Assembly: GCA_008933995.1 (NCBI GenBank)
Contig: WARS01002848.1
Coordinates: 56,668-120,667, forward strand
Length of the DNA stretch: 64,000 bases
Source of the DNA: Datnioides undecimradiatus
Lineage: Eukaryota > Chordata > Actinopteri > Lobotiformes > Datnioididae
Direction: 5' to 3'
Shown here: in pieces, positions 1 through 10,353 of the stretch
How positions within the stretch are numbered: the first letter of the stretch is position 1
Layout of the letters: each line of letters starts with the position of its first letter
The notes under the pieces: model-generated
What the model was told of the DNA's origin: nothing
Database searches by the model: none
The model's input: only the letters and a program-made list of their open reading frames with translations
Made by a program: the position numbers and the translations under genes

Positions 1-168
1 GTTTTATGAGGAATACCTGGAATATGAAAATATTACAACTCTTCGTGTTAAAGATTTTGAAGAATAACAACCCAGTTTATTGCAAAAACGCATTGATTTT
101 AATTGGGGTCATTTTTGACCCCACTCGTGGAAGAGTGTAGGTATTGGTAGGTTGTGCATCCAAGGGTT
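1..168 (+). mobile_element. Possible right end of a piggyBac-like element
   Basis: Plus-strand reading from base 2 gives a short open frame (21 codons) ending in TAA near base 64. A near-palindromic GGGGTCATTTTTGACCCC follows. The segment ends in ...CCAAGGG next to TTAA at 166-169. An end of the form TTAA|CCCTTGG (read from the right) is what piggyBac elements show: a C-rich terminal repeat and a TTAA target. The reading frame of the minus-strand transposase-like gene loses family likeness at this junction, which fits an insertion or breakpoint here. The other end is outside the window, so the class is an inference from one terminus. Confidence 0.35.
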
Positions 169-1595
169 AAATACAGTGTCATTCCCTCAGTGATTGAGTA
201 TGAAAACACAATGTTTATAATATTCAGCAACAAGAGCAAATCATCCTCTGGTACCAGGTCGCCAAATATCAAAGGTATGTTTGTGAGTAAACACAGTGTT
301 TGTGAGGCATTTAATCCTATTCCATGTCCTCCACAGTCAAGGTTAATATATGTTGGCTTGTTTTTACTTTCCAAATAGCCATAGTTAAAAGCATATATCC
401 TGTTTAACAAGCTTTCTCTAGAGATAAAATGTTCAATCAAATATTCAAAAAGAAGTTTGACCTCATATTGACCAACCCCTTCCAAAATGTCATGCATGAT
501 GTCAACAGCATAGTTCTCAGCAGTACTGAAATACTTCAAAGTATTAAGTATGCTTTTTCTTTTGATGCCAAAAGACAACATTAATGTTGGATCATCTACT
601 AAACTGACATAGTGTTGTTCATTCAAGCCAGGTGACCTTAAAGTCAAACTCTGGTCATCCTCTGAGAAAATTGACTGCGCTGAACATTTGTCAATTAAGC
701 AAAATCGACAGAAATAATTTGCACTAAATGACTCAAAGAGCCCAAGAATGGTGTGCATACCTAAGTTATCTCCTGTAATCTGTGCAAGTGTACCATATAT
801 AGGTTGTTCAGCAAATGGAACAGCAACCCCATCAGTTTCAAGTAGTTTCAAGTCCCTTATTAAAGGTTTCAGTATTTCATCAATACCATATTTTTTAGCA
901 TCTTGTGCATGAAACAATGACACCAAATGGATGTTCAACAGGGCAGAATTCAGCTTTGGAGGAAGGTTTCTGAGAATGAAGTAAAGGCAGCCAACTTTAT
1001 GTATACCTTTTTTTGATCCAAGAGGATCTGCACATTCAAATTCATCATAGTATAATTGTATTTGGAGAGCAAATCTATGAACTGAAAACAAAGGATGACT
1101 TTTAAAGTAGCTTCCATCACAAAAGTCTTCATAAACATCAGACTGAGTGAATGTTTGCATCATCTCACAAATGTTTTTATTTCTGAAAATGAACTGAAAT
1201 GTTTTTAGAATGGGAACATAGATGAATTTATCATTCACAGGAACTTGATCATAAGTCTCAGTTGTATTATTTCGTCTGGTATCATACCTAACACCAAGGT
1301 GCAGTTCAACTGGCTGCACTATACCCCATTTGTCCCTGAAATACTTTTTCCATTTGGTATCAGAGTTCAGCTGGCTAAAAGGGTTTTCCAAACTTTTAAA
1401 TACCTCTTCTATGGCTGACCTGCATGAATTGTTCTCTGGGATTAAATTTAATATTTGGTCCTGAATATTAGATTGCAGATCATCCACAAATTCCTGTAAA
1501 TTCTCAATAGTAGAAAGAACTACAGTATTTGGCACACCGCTTCCCAAAAGCTTGGCTACAATGGAAGCACACATATCTTTCTTGTGACTGGACAT
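99..1595 (-). pseudogene. Transposase-like protein of a C2H2/DDE-type DNA transposon, main exon, C-terminally truncated
   Basis: This is an uninterrupted 498-codon minus-strand frame. It looks like the large multi-copy fish protein found next to C2H2-finger exons, probably an EnSpm/CACTA- or KDZ-like DNA transposon; the superfamily is uncertain. Visible landmarks are a WGIVQPVEL block (residues ~91-99), LYYDEFECADPLGSKKG (~181-197), GDNLGMHT followed by a CRFC cysteine pair (~275-300) and DIMHDILEGV with the acidic and His residues (~367-376). The first ATG (1595) is preceded five codons upstream by an in-frame TAA. Coding-like sequence continues above that stop, so the true frame was longer. 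The last ~25 residues are unrelated to the family and read into a repeat end at about position 168. The element is therefore cut short on the left and split on the right by a Tc1-like insertion. Confidence 0.72.
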
Positions 1596-1718
1596 TAGAG
1601 TGGCATTTTAAATTTGAGATGAAGTTGAGGGTAGTTCATTTATGGACTGAGAATTGTTGCATTCTTCAAAATGAGTTGGAAACAGTTTCATGAGGCACAC
1701 ACACTTACCTACAACAAA

Positions 1719-2880
1719 TTAGGGATGTTGTTATTTCATATGAGTGCTTTTTCCTATTTGGTCTGAATCAATGAAATAAGTAAAAGTTCCTTGATATTAC
1801 TAATAACGAATGAGAAGAAACACCATTTTCATTAGTTTAATATTTATTACCCCCAAAATTTAGACAATAACAAGGACAGCCCCAAATAACAAAAATTGAC
1901 AATGTCAGTAGCGGGTGTTTCCACCATTTGTCAGAATGACAGCTTGACAGCGACGCCTCATGATCCTCACTAGCCTCAAGGATGTTGTTCTGAGGCAATG
2001 CTCCACTCTTCCACAAGTGCTGCCACCAGTTTCAAGCAGGTCATGTGGGGTGGGGTACGATCATCCAGTTCCTGTTTGAAGCTGGTCCTGACGTGCTCTA
2101 TGGGTTCAGGTCAGGGGACATTGCTGGCTATACCATATGAGGCACTGACTTCCTGAAGCTCTAGGCCATGACAACTTGGCACGATGTGGTGGAGCAGCAT
2201 CATCCATGAACAGGTTGGGGGTGTGCTGGGGATGAAGATGGGTTCTATGATGTTCTGGAGGTAAGAACGCAGTGACTGAGCCATCTACAATAAACTCAAT
2301 CTGTTTTGTGCTGACTGGTGATGCCTGCCCAGACTGTTGCACCTCCTCCACCAAAACAGTCCCTAAATTTATGTTGACCTCGGCGTATTGCTCACCTCGC
2401 CTTCTCCAGCAACGCTGATGACCATCATTTCTGTGCAAGGTGACCCGACACTCATCAGTGAACAGGACGGTAGACCACTGCTGCATTGTCCAGGTCACAT
2501 GGTCTTGCGCCCACTGCAAACGTTCACGGCGGTGTCTTGGTGTCAGTGGAGTCACCTGCAACAGTTGTGTGTGGGCATTCTGCCAAAGCGTGGAGTCGGT
2601 CATAATGGTTTGTCTGGAAAACCCTAGTACCCCTCACATCTCGGTAAACGGCCTGCAGCTGTGTGGCAGCGTATAACGTCTGGAGTGCATAGGTCCCAGG
2701 CAATGGGTCATCATTGCGGTTCGTCACCCGCGGCTCCACCGGGTCTGTCACTTAACCCCTGCCAGTAGCGTTCTGTGTTCATCACCCAATACACCGCCTC
2801 CTTATCCTGTGCAAAAAATCTCTGAAGTGAAACAAACATCGTATGTATGACATCCACTGAGTCTCTCACAATATCCCTAA
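1719..2880 (-). mobile_element. Tc1/mariner-superfamily element, decayed, inserted between exons of the C2H2/DDE-type transposon
   Basis: The left end reads TTAGGGATGTTGTTA inward. The right end, read inward on the minus strand, gives TTAGGGATATTGTGA. These imperfect inverted ends bracket ~1.16 kb containing a broken Tc1-type transposase. The flanking DNA on both sides belongs to the same minus-strand transposon gene (finger exon on the right, main exon on the left), which shows this is the younger insertion. The TA duplication cannot be separated cleanly from the TTAA-like ends. Confidence 0.7.
2060..2751 (-). pseudogene. Tc1-like DDE transposase, frameshifted
   Basis: Two minus-strand frames together cover a transposase. 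The upstream one (2751-2524) matches the helix-turn-helix/linker part, and the downstream one (2603-2106) carries the catalytic core. Motifs include RRERLQWAQDH, then LFTDE (first Asp) and LFMDDAAPPHRA (second Asp). The third acidic residue lies in a P-I-E-H context at about 2098-2109, but in another frame. The change of frame near 2,560 and the second near 2,110 rule out an active product. The order D-D-E with the SPDLNPIEH-type ending is standard for Tc1 transposases. Confidence 0.8.
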
Positions 2881-2881
2881 C

Positions 2882-3048
2882 TTATTGTGAGTAGTGTATG
2901 TTATCAGTTACAGCATGTATCTTAATAAGATGTCTCCTAAACCCAGAATAACTAGAGAACTGCAAAGAACAACCTGTCTGACCGCATTTTAGTCTTAGAC
3001 TTTTCCCTGGATACATTCCATGAATTAGTTTTAGATGCCTGAACAAAA
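2882..3048 (-). pseudogene. C2H2 zinc-finger exon of the transposase-like gene
   Basis: The minus strand shows a polypyrimidine tract and an AG acceptor (TTTTGTTCAG, ending at about 3042), followed by a frame with HLKLIHG, then C-G-Q-T-G-C and HLIKIH. This is a C-x4-C...H-x4-H finger like those that precede the main exon of this fish transposon family. The frame stops at 2882, exactly where the Tc1-like insertion begins, so the stop comes from the insertion junction. Strand and order are right for a common origin with the main exon at 99-1595. Confidence 0.6.
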
Positions 3049-3149
3049 AGCAAAAACTGTACCAAAGGATGAAGTGCAGAGGAAACAACTTCAACATTTT
3101 GGCTGAATAAAACTATACTGCTTGTCTGTCAGCCTTGTTTCCAGCTCTT

Positions 3150-4640
3150 GACTTGGAGTTTTCTTCCAGTCTTCTACCCGTCACTGACTGGACAGAGAAT
3201 CATCACACTTAACACTGAAGACAAAATGAGACTGTATTAGCTCATCAAAGCCAAGGATGTACATGACTGATATGGCATGCTTTTTGTCCAAGACAACGTA
3301 AAAGGTAAAAACCCTGTGCTTTTGAAGTCCCCTGTGGCAAGAAGATATGGTTGGGAGCCTCCTCTTCTCGTGTTCATCAGATGATCCTCAAGGGCTTTGA
3401 CATGACTGAAACACAATGAAGAAATCGCCTATAAATACTTTGCTTTTAAAAATGTTAAATTCACTGTAAACGGAATGAAGTTAGTGTTATTCACAAACCT
3501 TTTTGAAATTTCACCAGATGATCTGTTGCCTCTTCAATGCTGATTTTCTTGGGCCGTTTTCTACCAGTAGGTTGTGGTGTGAGAAGATGCAGAGGACAAA
3601 ACAGATGATATATCACTGTCCCACCCTGGAAATAGAGTAAATAATACTAGTTATTTTAAAAAGGCCTGCATCTCTAAAAGTGTGCTAGTTATAACAAATG
3701 TTAGAGACAGAACATTATTTATGCTAAAACGCTAAATAAAACCTTAATGCAAACAGATTTCAGTTATTTAACAACAGCAGTTTGGTCTTCAAGTAACAAA
3801 ACTTCAGCATCCTGGAGATTTAATTCGATTTTGATGATATACCTGGGTCATCATCGGTGTCAGATCCTCCATTCAGAGCAGATGTCAGATGTCGTTTTAG
3901 AAGTGAGGTCTCCTTTAGGGTTTTGGTTCGTGGATGACTTTGTCTTTAAAAGTGGTGTCTCCATTTTGCAGGAACTTGGAATAACCCTTCTCCAAAACAT
4001 CATTGAGAAGTCTTGCAAAATCTAATTAAAAAAGAAAGGACAACAATTAAACCACCTAATGTAAACCTAATATTTTAATACAATTTTTTGAAATTCATTT
4101 TTAATACCTACCAGTCCTTTAGTGTCCAAGAAGCGAGGAAACATTTGTAGTACATCAGCTGGAGGCCAGGATCGTGCAGAATTTGCTGGACGGGTACTGG
4201 AAGGTTTTCTTCATCTTCTGAAGACTAAGTCACGGTCTATTGTGTGGTGGAGAAGCGATATGGCTTCCATAACGTCACCTCCCATTTGCTGATTGCCTGT
4301 GGTAACTACAGTGGTTCTTGAAGATGTGGGACCTCCTTTAAGCACCACTTTCTCCAGGGATGGAGAGGCTGTTCTGGACTTACACGCCACTCAAGAAAAA
4401 GCCTTTTGTTGTTTGGCCGTCATAAAGGTGTTCCTAAGTAAAAGAAAAAAATCACTGTGTTGGAAACAATGTTATGAACATTTATGATGCTTTTAGTGCT
4501 TATACACAAAAATAAGGAATCAGCAGCCGTCATTATTTTACATATGGACTGCTGTGCAAACTTACATAGCTCCCCTTTTTGTCGGAGAATGATCCTCTCA
4601 AAGCTGGAACCGGATAAATTCCAAGGCATGGAACTCCTTG
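3150..4640 (-). pseudogene. Decayed 3' exons of the split CIDE-N-like transposon-associated gene
   Basis: On the minus strand, several exon-like blocks with GT/AG edges follow one another, each with a shift or stop. About 4625-4567 contains a VPAL...SDKKG block and a GTAAG donor. About 4400-4125 contains GGDVMEAISLLHHTIDRD and MFPRFLDTKGLV. About 4022-3872 contains DFARLLNDVLEKGYSKF and ends at a GTATA donor. About 3630-3507 contains TGRKRPKKISIEEATDHL. About 3415-3160 contains FTFYVVLDKKHAISVMYILG and ELIQSHFVFSV. The order and the closing block resemble the long uncharacterised 'SAMD3-like' proteins multiplied in fish genomes. Premature stops and frame changes occur in almost every block, so this part is dead. 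Exon limits are estimates. Confidence 0.5.
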
Positions 4641-5029
4641 TTGCTTTACTAACATGACTCCCAAGTAAAGGAAAATATCATTCCTAAGGACTGTTCTGCT
4701 CCTTAAAAAAATTTAGAAAGCAAAGTCTTATCTCAGTGTTCTTACTCCTTCTTTTCATGCATGTTTGCTACAATGATGTGCTCACCATTAAATAATCTTT
4801 TGTGGAATCTTTCAAACTCCCAGTTTTCATACAATTTTAATCACAGTCATTCCTGCTGGCTTTTGAGGTCGAATTCTGTTCCACAGTTCAAAAATATCAA
4901 ATTATAAAGGGAAAAAATTACAAACTTAAAATTGAACATTTTTATATGAATAACTATGGGCATTATTATGTGCAAAAGGCATTTGTTTTCTCTGTGAATC
5001 ATGCATTTATAAAAGGTACTGCAAGTTAT

Positions 5030-5107
5030 AATTGCATTTCTGTTACTGTCCAAAGGTTGACTCCCTTTACATCCTGAATCACTTGTGTCACTGCTAAGAC
5101 TGCTTAA
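5030..5107 (-). pseudogene. Second half of the exon interrupted by the gypsy element
   Basis: Directly left of the gypsy LTR the minus strand reads in frame SLSSDTSDSGCKGSQPLDSN. This is the continuation of the Ser/Thr-rich exon whose first half lies at 14,668-14,740, on the other side of the 9.5-kb insertion. The 5 bases at 5103-5107 (CTTAA) are the left copy of the target duplication. The downstream splice donor is uncertain; a GT within GACAGTAACAG at about 5045 is possible. Confidence 0.55.
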
Positions 5108-5512
5108 TGTCAAGGCTTGGGTTACAAGGAGAGCTGGACCCAGATGCAGGCAGGACAAGGATGCAAAGATCCTTAACAGTTTATTTTAATGGGCTAGGCT
5201 ATTGCCAAGTGGGTCAAGGCAGGCAGGTCAAAATCCAAGTTAGTCAGTTTAAAACACAAGGGAAGTAAAATGGAAGAAGTAAAAAATCCAAACCAAAAAA
5301 TGCAAACTAGAAATCCAAAATCACAATGAGCAGGCATGAATCAAGAAACATGATAGAGACATGAGCTCTGTTCTACAATGCACAGACAGAGAACAAAGGC
5401 AACAGTACAACTTAAATAGACAGGTGAGGGCAGGAAAACGAGACACAGGCGAGACCAATCCAACCAATCAAGAACAGAAAGCAAGTACACAGAAACACAC
5501 AAGGGGAAATAC
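5108..5512 (-). repeat. Gypsy 3' LTR, U3 end truncated
   Basis: This copy matches the 14202-14667 LTR from its TGTCAAGGCTTGG edge to the shared ACACACAAGGGGAA stretch, then breaks into GC-rich gag-like sequence. About 60 bases of U3 and the polypurine tract are missing. Small indels relative to the other copy suggest a fairly old insertion. Confidence 0.8.
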
Positions 5513-6425
5513 TCTAAGGCCGGGCAGGAGTGGCTTATTTACTTGCTGACTGGCCTTCTTGGGAGGCCGGGCAGGAGGCCGGGCGACGAGACAGAGCTCT
5601 CTCCGGGAGGGGCACCGAGCGCTAAGGGCAGCACTAGGGACACTAGGAACACCTGGAGCACCAGGGACACTAGGAACACCTGGAGCACCAGGCATACATG
5701 GAACACCTGGAGCACCAGGGACACTTGGAGCACTAGGGACACTTGGAGCACTAGGGACACTGGAAACACTAGCAACTTGAGTCGGATGGGCCGCCGCCCC
5801 CGACTGGGCACTTGGGGCACTTGGAGCACTAGGGGCACTGAGGGCACTGGGGGCACTTGGAGCACTAGAGACACTGGGGGCACTTGGAGCACTAGAGACA
5901 CTGGGGACACTTGGAGCACTAGGGACATTAGGGGCTCTGGAAACACTAGAGGCAATGGAAGCACTGGAAACACTAGCAACTTGAGTTGACGGGCCACCTC
6001 TCGACCGGGGCACGGGAGTAGGCATTGAATGTAATTTTCGTCAACAGGAGACGAGGTGCTGGAGTTGCCGACGCCGACTGGAGACGAGGAGCAGGAGGGC
6101 GGGGCTCGGGCTGGGACCCCTGACTACTGAACAGGAGTGGCGCCCAGTGGGAGGTGTGTAGCTGAGGCGCCTGCTCGCAGGGCTGCTGGCATGCTGCTCG
6201 TGCAGGGCTGGCCAGGCGCCTCGCCCAAGAGGGAGCTGCTGATGGCGCCTGGCTCGCAGGGCTGCCGAGGCGCCGGCAGTAGCGGCTAGCAGGCCAGAAA
6301 CTCTGAGGCAGGTTGCTAGCAGGACCAATACTAGCTGGCCAGTCACTGGGAGAAGAGCTGCTAGCAGGGCCAATGCTAGCAGGCTTGACACTGATTGAGA
6401 GCTGCAACAACAATCCACTATTTTA
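5513..6425 (-). pseudogene. Pro/Ser/Ala-rich gag tract of the gypsy element with an embedded minisatellite
   Basis: This GC-rich block differs in composition from everything around it. The minus strand has long open frames: 6025-5468 encodes repeats of the type PSAPSV, and 6413-5973 encodes Pro/Ala/Ser-rich sequence. Positions ~5640-5990 are a minisatellite of 9/18-bp units (GGAGCACTAGGGACACTT type), so all three minus frames and two plus frames stay open. It lies between a broken LTR and the ERV, in the position where fish gypsy elements carry a proline-rich gag region. I assign it to gypsy gag from position and composition; there is no catalytic motif. It could also be an expanded simple repeat with accidental frames. 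Confidence 0.45.
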
Positions 6426-7245
6426 GTCTAAGAGACTTGGAATTACAGGACTCCACGCGTTAAAAGGCTGTAGAAGGACTGACATCCCATAAAGTAGACG
6501 TGAATCAGTTTATTAATGACATTGAAAATCTGAGGCGGTCTTACAATTTGAATGGGAATGAGGTACAACAGGTGGATGTCAGCTATGGGGTCAGATTGGC
6601 ATAATATCAGAGGAGACTGGAACCCGGTACATAATAATGAGGTTATGGCTCATGATAGCCAGGAACTGCAGAATGGAGTAAGAGATTTTACAGACAAACA
6701 TGAGAGAGCGGTTCAGACACAGAGCAAATTATACTGAAATAGTAAGTAAAACAAAACATGAAGAACCTTTTGAGGAATATAGAGTTAGGATGACCACAGC
6801 CTTCAAAATTCATGGTGGGTTGGAAGATGTTGGAGGAGTTAATGGAGCATTCCAGCAACAATTGAAAAATGCTCTCCATGCTGGATCAAAAGATGCACTT
6901 CGAGCATGGGTTAACAAGCATTATATAGGAATGTCTACAGGAAATCTGGAGGAATATGTTAATCATGCCTTGCATGCAGAAAAAGTAGTGAAAGAAAAGA
7001 AAAACAGAAAGTCAGCGGGAGCCTTTCATCAGGAAGAAGGAGAAGAAATATTCTATCAGGGAGGTTTCAGAGGTAGAGGAGGCTTTAGAGGCAGAGGCGT
7101 TTTGGGAGGTAGAGGACACAGAGGAGGATTTTGGGCAAGAGGGAGCTTAGACAGAACATGTCTGGATGTTGTGTTAGGAAGGAAGGACATATAGCTAGAG
7201 ATTGTCCTGATAGGAAAGGGCAAGAGGAGATCAAGATTGACTAGA
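6425..7245 (+). pseudogene. gag: ERV1 gag (capsid and nucleocapsid part), frameshifted
   Basis: Coding is spread over several frames. A capsid-like start (KVDVNQFINDIENLRRSYN, ~6507-6565) is followed by a second frame from ~6560 and a third from 6700 to 7194. The last contains a helical capsid C-terminal region and then a Gly/Arg-rich nucleocapsid stretch (GGFRGRGGFRGRG, residues ~122-135). A degenerate zinc knuckle ending GHIARDC appears in another frame at ~7170-7210; its first two cysteines are adjacent rather than C-x2-C. Matrix and any late domain are missing with the 5' end. Fish ERVs with GR-rich nucleocapsids are common, so identification rests on order and motif. Confidence 0.7.
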
Positions 7246-7258
7246 AAAATGTGAATCG

Positions 7259-7573
7259 TTGACAGAAGAAGAGAGAGAGGAAGAGGTTAAAGTGGAATGT
7301 GAGATGGAAGAAGTTCTTATAAACTTACAAGATTTGTTGTTGATGGATGGAGTAAAACCAGAAATAACGCTATTGGTAAATGGAAAACCTGTGACTTTCT
7401 TGTGTGACACTGGTGCGTGTAGAACGACATGTAAAGAGTCTATTCCAGGCTCCAGACAAAGCAGCCAGAGCGTGATTGTGAGATCTGGTAATGGCAAATG
7501 TCCGCTGGTACCACAATCAGAACCTGTTTGGCTAAGAGATCCCTGGCGACAGTCCTGGTTAAATCCATATTAA
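7259..7573 (+). pseudogene. pro: ERV1 protease, partial
   Basis: A 104-codon frame starts with an acidic spacer and contains the aspartic-protease active site FLCDTGA at residues ~48-54, after a hydrophobic strand (EITLLVNGKPV). The flap and the C-terminal G-R-D/N type motif are not found in the same frame, which ends at 7573. Retroviral protease normally cuts Gag and Pol after assembly, working as a dimer. The frame is not continuous with gag or RT, so it is broken here. Confidence 0.7.
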
Positions 7574-7699
7574 TAATGTTTCCTGATTAACTCAGAACCT
7601 ATCACTAGGCCGCGGATGTCTGCTATTGCTAGGATTAGCATTAGTACCAAGTTTTGAAGGAAACATTAATTAAGAGAAAAAAAAAAAAGCAGAGCTGCA

Positions 7700-8080
7700 A
7701 AAGGAGACATCTTTGTTCTCCAGGAACAGGTGAGCTATTTTACTATTACTTCCCTTGATGTTCCAAATAAAACACCTCATGAGACAGCCACAGCTCTGAT
7801 GACAGAAGGAAAGGAGGAGGATCTGCACATCACACTCTGGTACAAAACCACACCAGGTCCTGACGATAATTATGAAAGGAGCTTCTGACTGTGCCATCTA
7901 TAAGAGTCACTGGGTAACTTATGTCTATTCAGATGGTGAGGCTACGCAGCTGCAGCAGTGTTGCTTTTCATCACCAGAGACAGTAAAGCTGTTCAAAATG
8001 TGGACAACACTTCATCTCTTTGTACAAAAGCAAACACAGAAAAATGGAGAGATGTGGGCAAATGGTGGTAAAAGGTGAAA
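7700..8080 (+). pseudogene. ERV1 spacer between protease and RT with decayed 2H-like motifs
   Basis: In frame 2 a strand-like SYFTITSLDVPNKT is followed by a helix and then DLHITLWYK; the His codon is at 7826-7828. After a frame change (to 7872-8078), YVYSDGEATQLQQC is followed by a second His codon at 8013-8015 in a strand-like context, just where the frame is disturbed again. The layout strand, helix, H-x-T-L, strands, second His is that of 2H phosphoesterases, and it matches the better preserved segment in ERV2. Activity is not possible from this copy. The assignment is by motif and layout only. Confidence 0.4.
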
Positions 8081-8228
8081 ATGCAGTTGATTGGGGAATT
8101 CACACCCTGGTACTACGTTACTAGTGCTGCCCACTGGGCTGACCAGAAAAGCATTATTCTGGACAATCCAGGTGCAAAAAGGTGTTCACATGCGCACTGA
8201 AAACCTTCTCTCTAGGCACTGACTTTTT

Positions 8229-8952
8229 GTGCCTACAGAAGAAGAGGAAGAGCTGTTAAAAGACGTTCCAGAGAAATTATGGTCTAAAGGTTCTACTGAT
8301 GTTGGATTAATAAAAGGAACCCTACCTGTACAGATCAGACCAAACACTGAATATAGACCTTGTGTGCGACAATACCCACTAAAACAGGATGCATATGAAG
8401 GTATAAAACCAGTAATTGATGATTTAATAGCCGCAGGCGTAATAATAAAATGTGATGATTCACCGTGCAACACTCCAATTTTCCCAGTAAAAAAGCAAGC
8501 ACCATCCGTAGGATGGCGCATGGTACAAGATTTACAGGCTGTAAACAATGCTGTCATTCAAAGAGCACCATGCGTCCCAGATCCTTACACCTTGCTGAAT
8601 TCACTCAGACCAGATGCCAAAGTATTCACTGTTGTGGACATCAGTAATGCATTTTTCTCCATACCAGTTGACAAAAATAGTCAATTCTGGTTTGCATTTA
8701 CCTTTGGAGGCCAGAGATATACTTATACCCGATTGCCTCAAGGGTATTGAGAGTCCAACCATTTACTCTCAGGCAATGAGTGCCAGCATGGCAAAATTCC
8801 AACCTCCAGGAAACAGCCAAATCCTAATTTATGTGGACGATGTATTGTTGGCATCTCCTGACGAAGAAACATGCAAAAGAGACACACTGGCTCTATTGAG
8901 ACATTTGGCTGAGGAGGGGCATAAAGTGAGCAAAAACAAATTAGATGTGTAA
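8229..8952 (+). pseudogene. pol: ERV1 reverse transcriptase, frameshifted
   Basis: The first frame (8229-8750) carries the RT entry region with LWSKGSTDVG, an N-T-P-I-F-P-V-K stretch, MVQDLQAVN and FTVVDISNAFFSIP (the first catalytic Asp), ending at RLPQGY. The second frame (8614-8952) carries the YVDD box near 8830-8841 and the thumb start. A one-base indel at ~8748 separates them and another at ~8945 leads into the connection frame. All polymerase landmarks are present, so the break is recent relative to sequence decay. Confidence 0.88.
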
Positions 8953-10177
8953 GCAACAGGTGAAGTACTTGGGACACAATCTGAGTGCAGGAGGAAGAAC
9001 AATAGTGGAAGACAGAAAAACTGCAATTCTTCAATCACCTAAACCACAAACTAAAAAGCAGATGATGTCATTTTTAGGTCTGACTAATTACTGCAGAAAT
9101 TGGGTGCCAAACTATGCAGAAATAACATCACCTCTGAGTAAAATGATGTATGACGAAGACCTTAAAATGACATCACCTCTAAAATGGACAGCAGAGGCTG
9201 AAGATGCTTTTTGTAAAATAAAGCAAGCTCTGGTATCTAGCACTGCATTGGCCTTGCCAGACTACAGTAAACCTTTTATCCAAATGGTAGATTGTAAGGG
9301 TCATTTTATGACCTCAGTTTTAGTACAACAATGTGGAGACAAAATGAAGCCAATAGCATATTTCTCGTCTAAATTGGATAGTGTAGCATGCGCATTGCCA
9401 CACTGTGTCAGAGCAGTCATTGCAGCATCCATGGCTGTGGAAACAAGCGCCACTATAGTCTTGTTTCATCCTTTAATTCTAAAAGTGCCACATGCGGTCT
9501 CTGCTCTGCTCCTGCAGACTAACATGACGTTCTTATCACCTGCAAGACATCTGTCTTGCATGGCAACATTGTTATCTCAGTCTCATTTGACTATAGAGAG
9601 ATGCATGACGTTAAACCCAGCTACATTGTTACCACTTCCTGAAGACGGCACTAAGCACGATTGTCAGGAAGTAGCAGAAACGACAGCTAAAAGCAGAAGC
9701 GATTTAAAAGACCAACCACTCGAAAAAGGAGAAGTGCTATTTGTAGATGGCTCATCTAAGAAAAATGAACTAGGAAAGACACAAACAGGATATGCAGTAG
9801 TAACACAAAAAACTGTAGTAAAAGCCAAATCTTTACCATCTAATTACTCAGCTCAAGCAGCTGAACTAGTAGCGTTGACTGAAGCATGTAAATTAATGAA
9901 AAATAAGGACGTGACAATTTATACAGACAGTCAGTATGCATTTGCTACAGTTCATACTTTTGCGCAATACTGGAAAAACAGAGGCATGATAACGTCTACA
10001 GGCAGACCAGTTACACATGCAGAGCTCTTATCTGACCTTCTAAAAGCAGTACAGCTGCCAAGAACTTTAGCCATTTGTAAGTGTGCAGCACATACCTCAG
10101 GGACAGACAGTGTGTCTCTAGGCAATGCATTTGTGGATAAAACAGCTAAAGCAGCAGCAGCAGGACAGATGTGTTAA
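8945..10177 (+). pseudogene. pol: ERV1 RT connection and RNase H
   Basis: A 410-codon frame begins with the RT thumb/connection (VKYLGHNLS, FLGLTNYCRNWVPNY) and ends with RNase H. RNase H acidic residues are visible in LFVDGSS, AAELVAL, YTDSQYA and NAFVDKTAK, the D-E-D-D set. It would degrade RNA in RNA:DNA hybrids during reverse transcription. The frame ends at 10177 through an indel; the proper continuation runs in another frame to an in-frame stop near 10302, shortly before the integrase frame. Confidence 0.88.
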
Positions 10178-10353
10178 CTGCAGAAGAAAAACCAACTTTA
10201 GATGACACAATATTAAAAGAAATGCAACAACAAAGTCCTGAATCTGAACAAGAAATTTGGAAAAAGAATGGAGCAATTTTGCGAGAGGACATCTATGTAT
10301 GACCCAGCAATAAACCTATCCTACCCAAAAACCTATACAAATGGGCGGCTATT

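Noticed and set aside
5543-5989. Plus-strand frames of 148 and 73 codons that look like Gly/Thr-rich or collagen-like proteins
   Set aside because: They are by-products of the 9/18-bp minisatellite; the composition follows the repeat unit and the opposite strand fits gypsy gag orientation better.
8465-8647. 60-codon plus-strand frame overlapping RT
   Set aside because: Out-of-frame shadow of the RT coding frame that contains the catalytic motifs.
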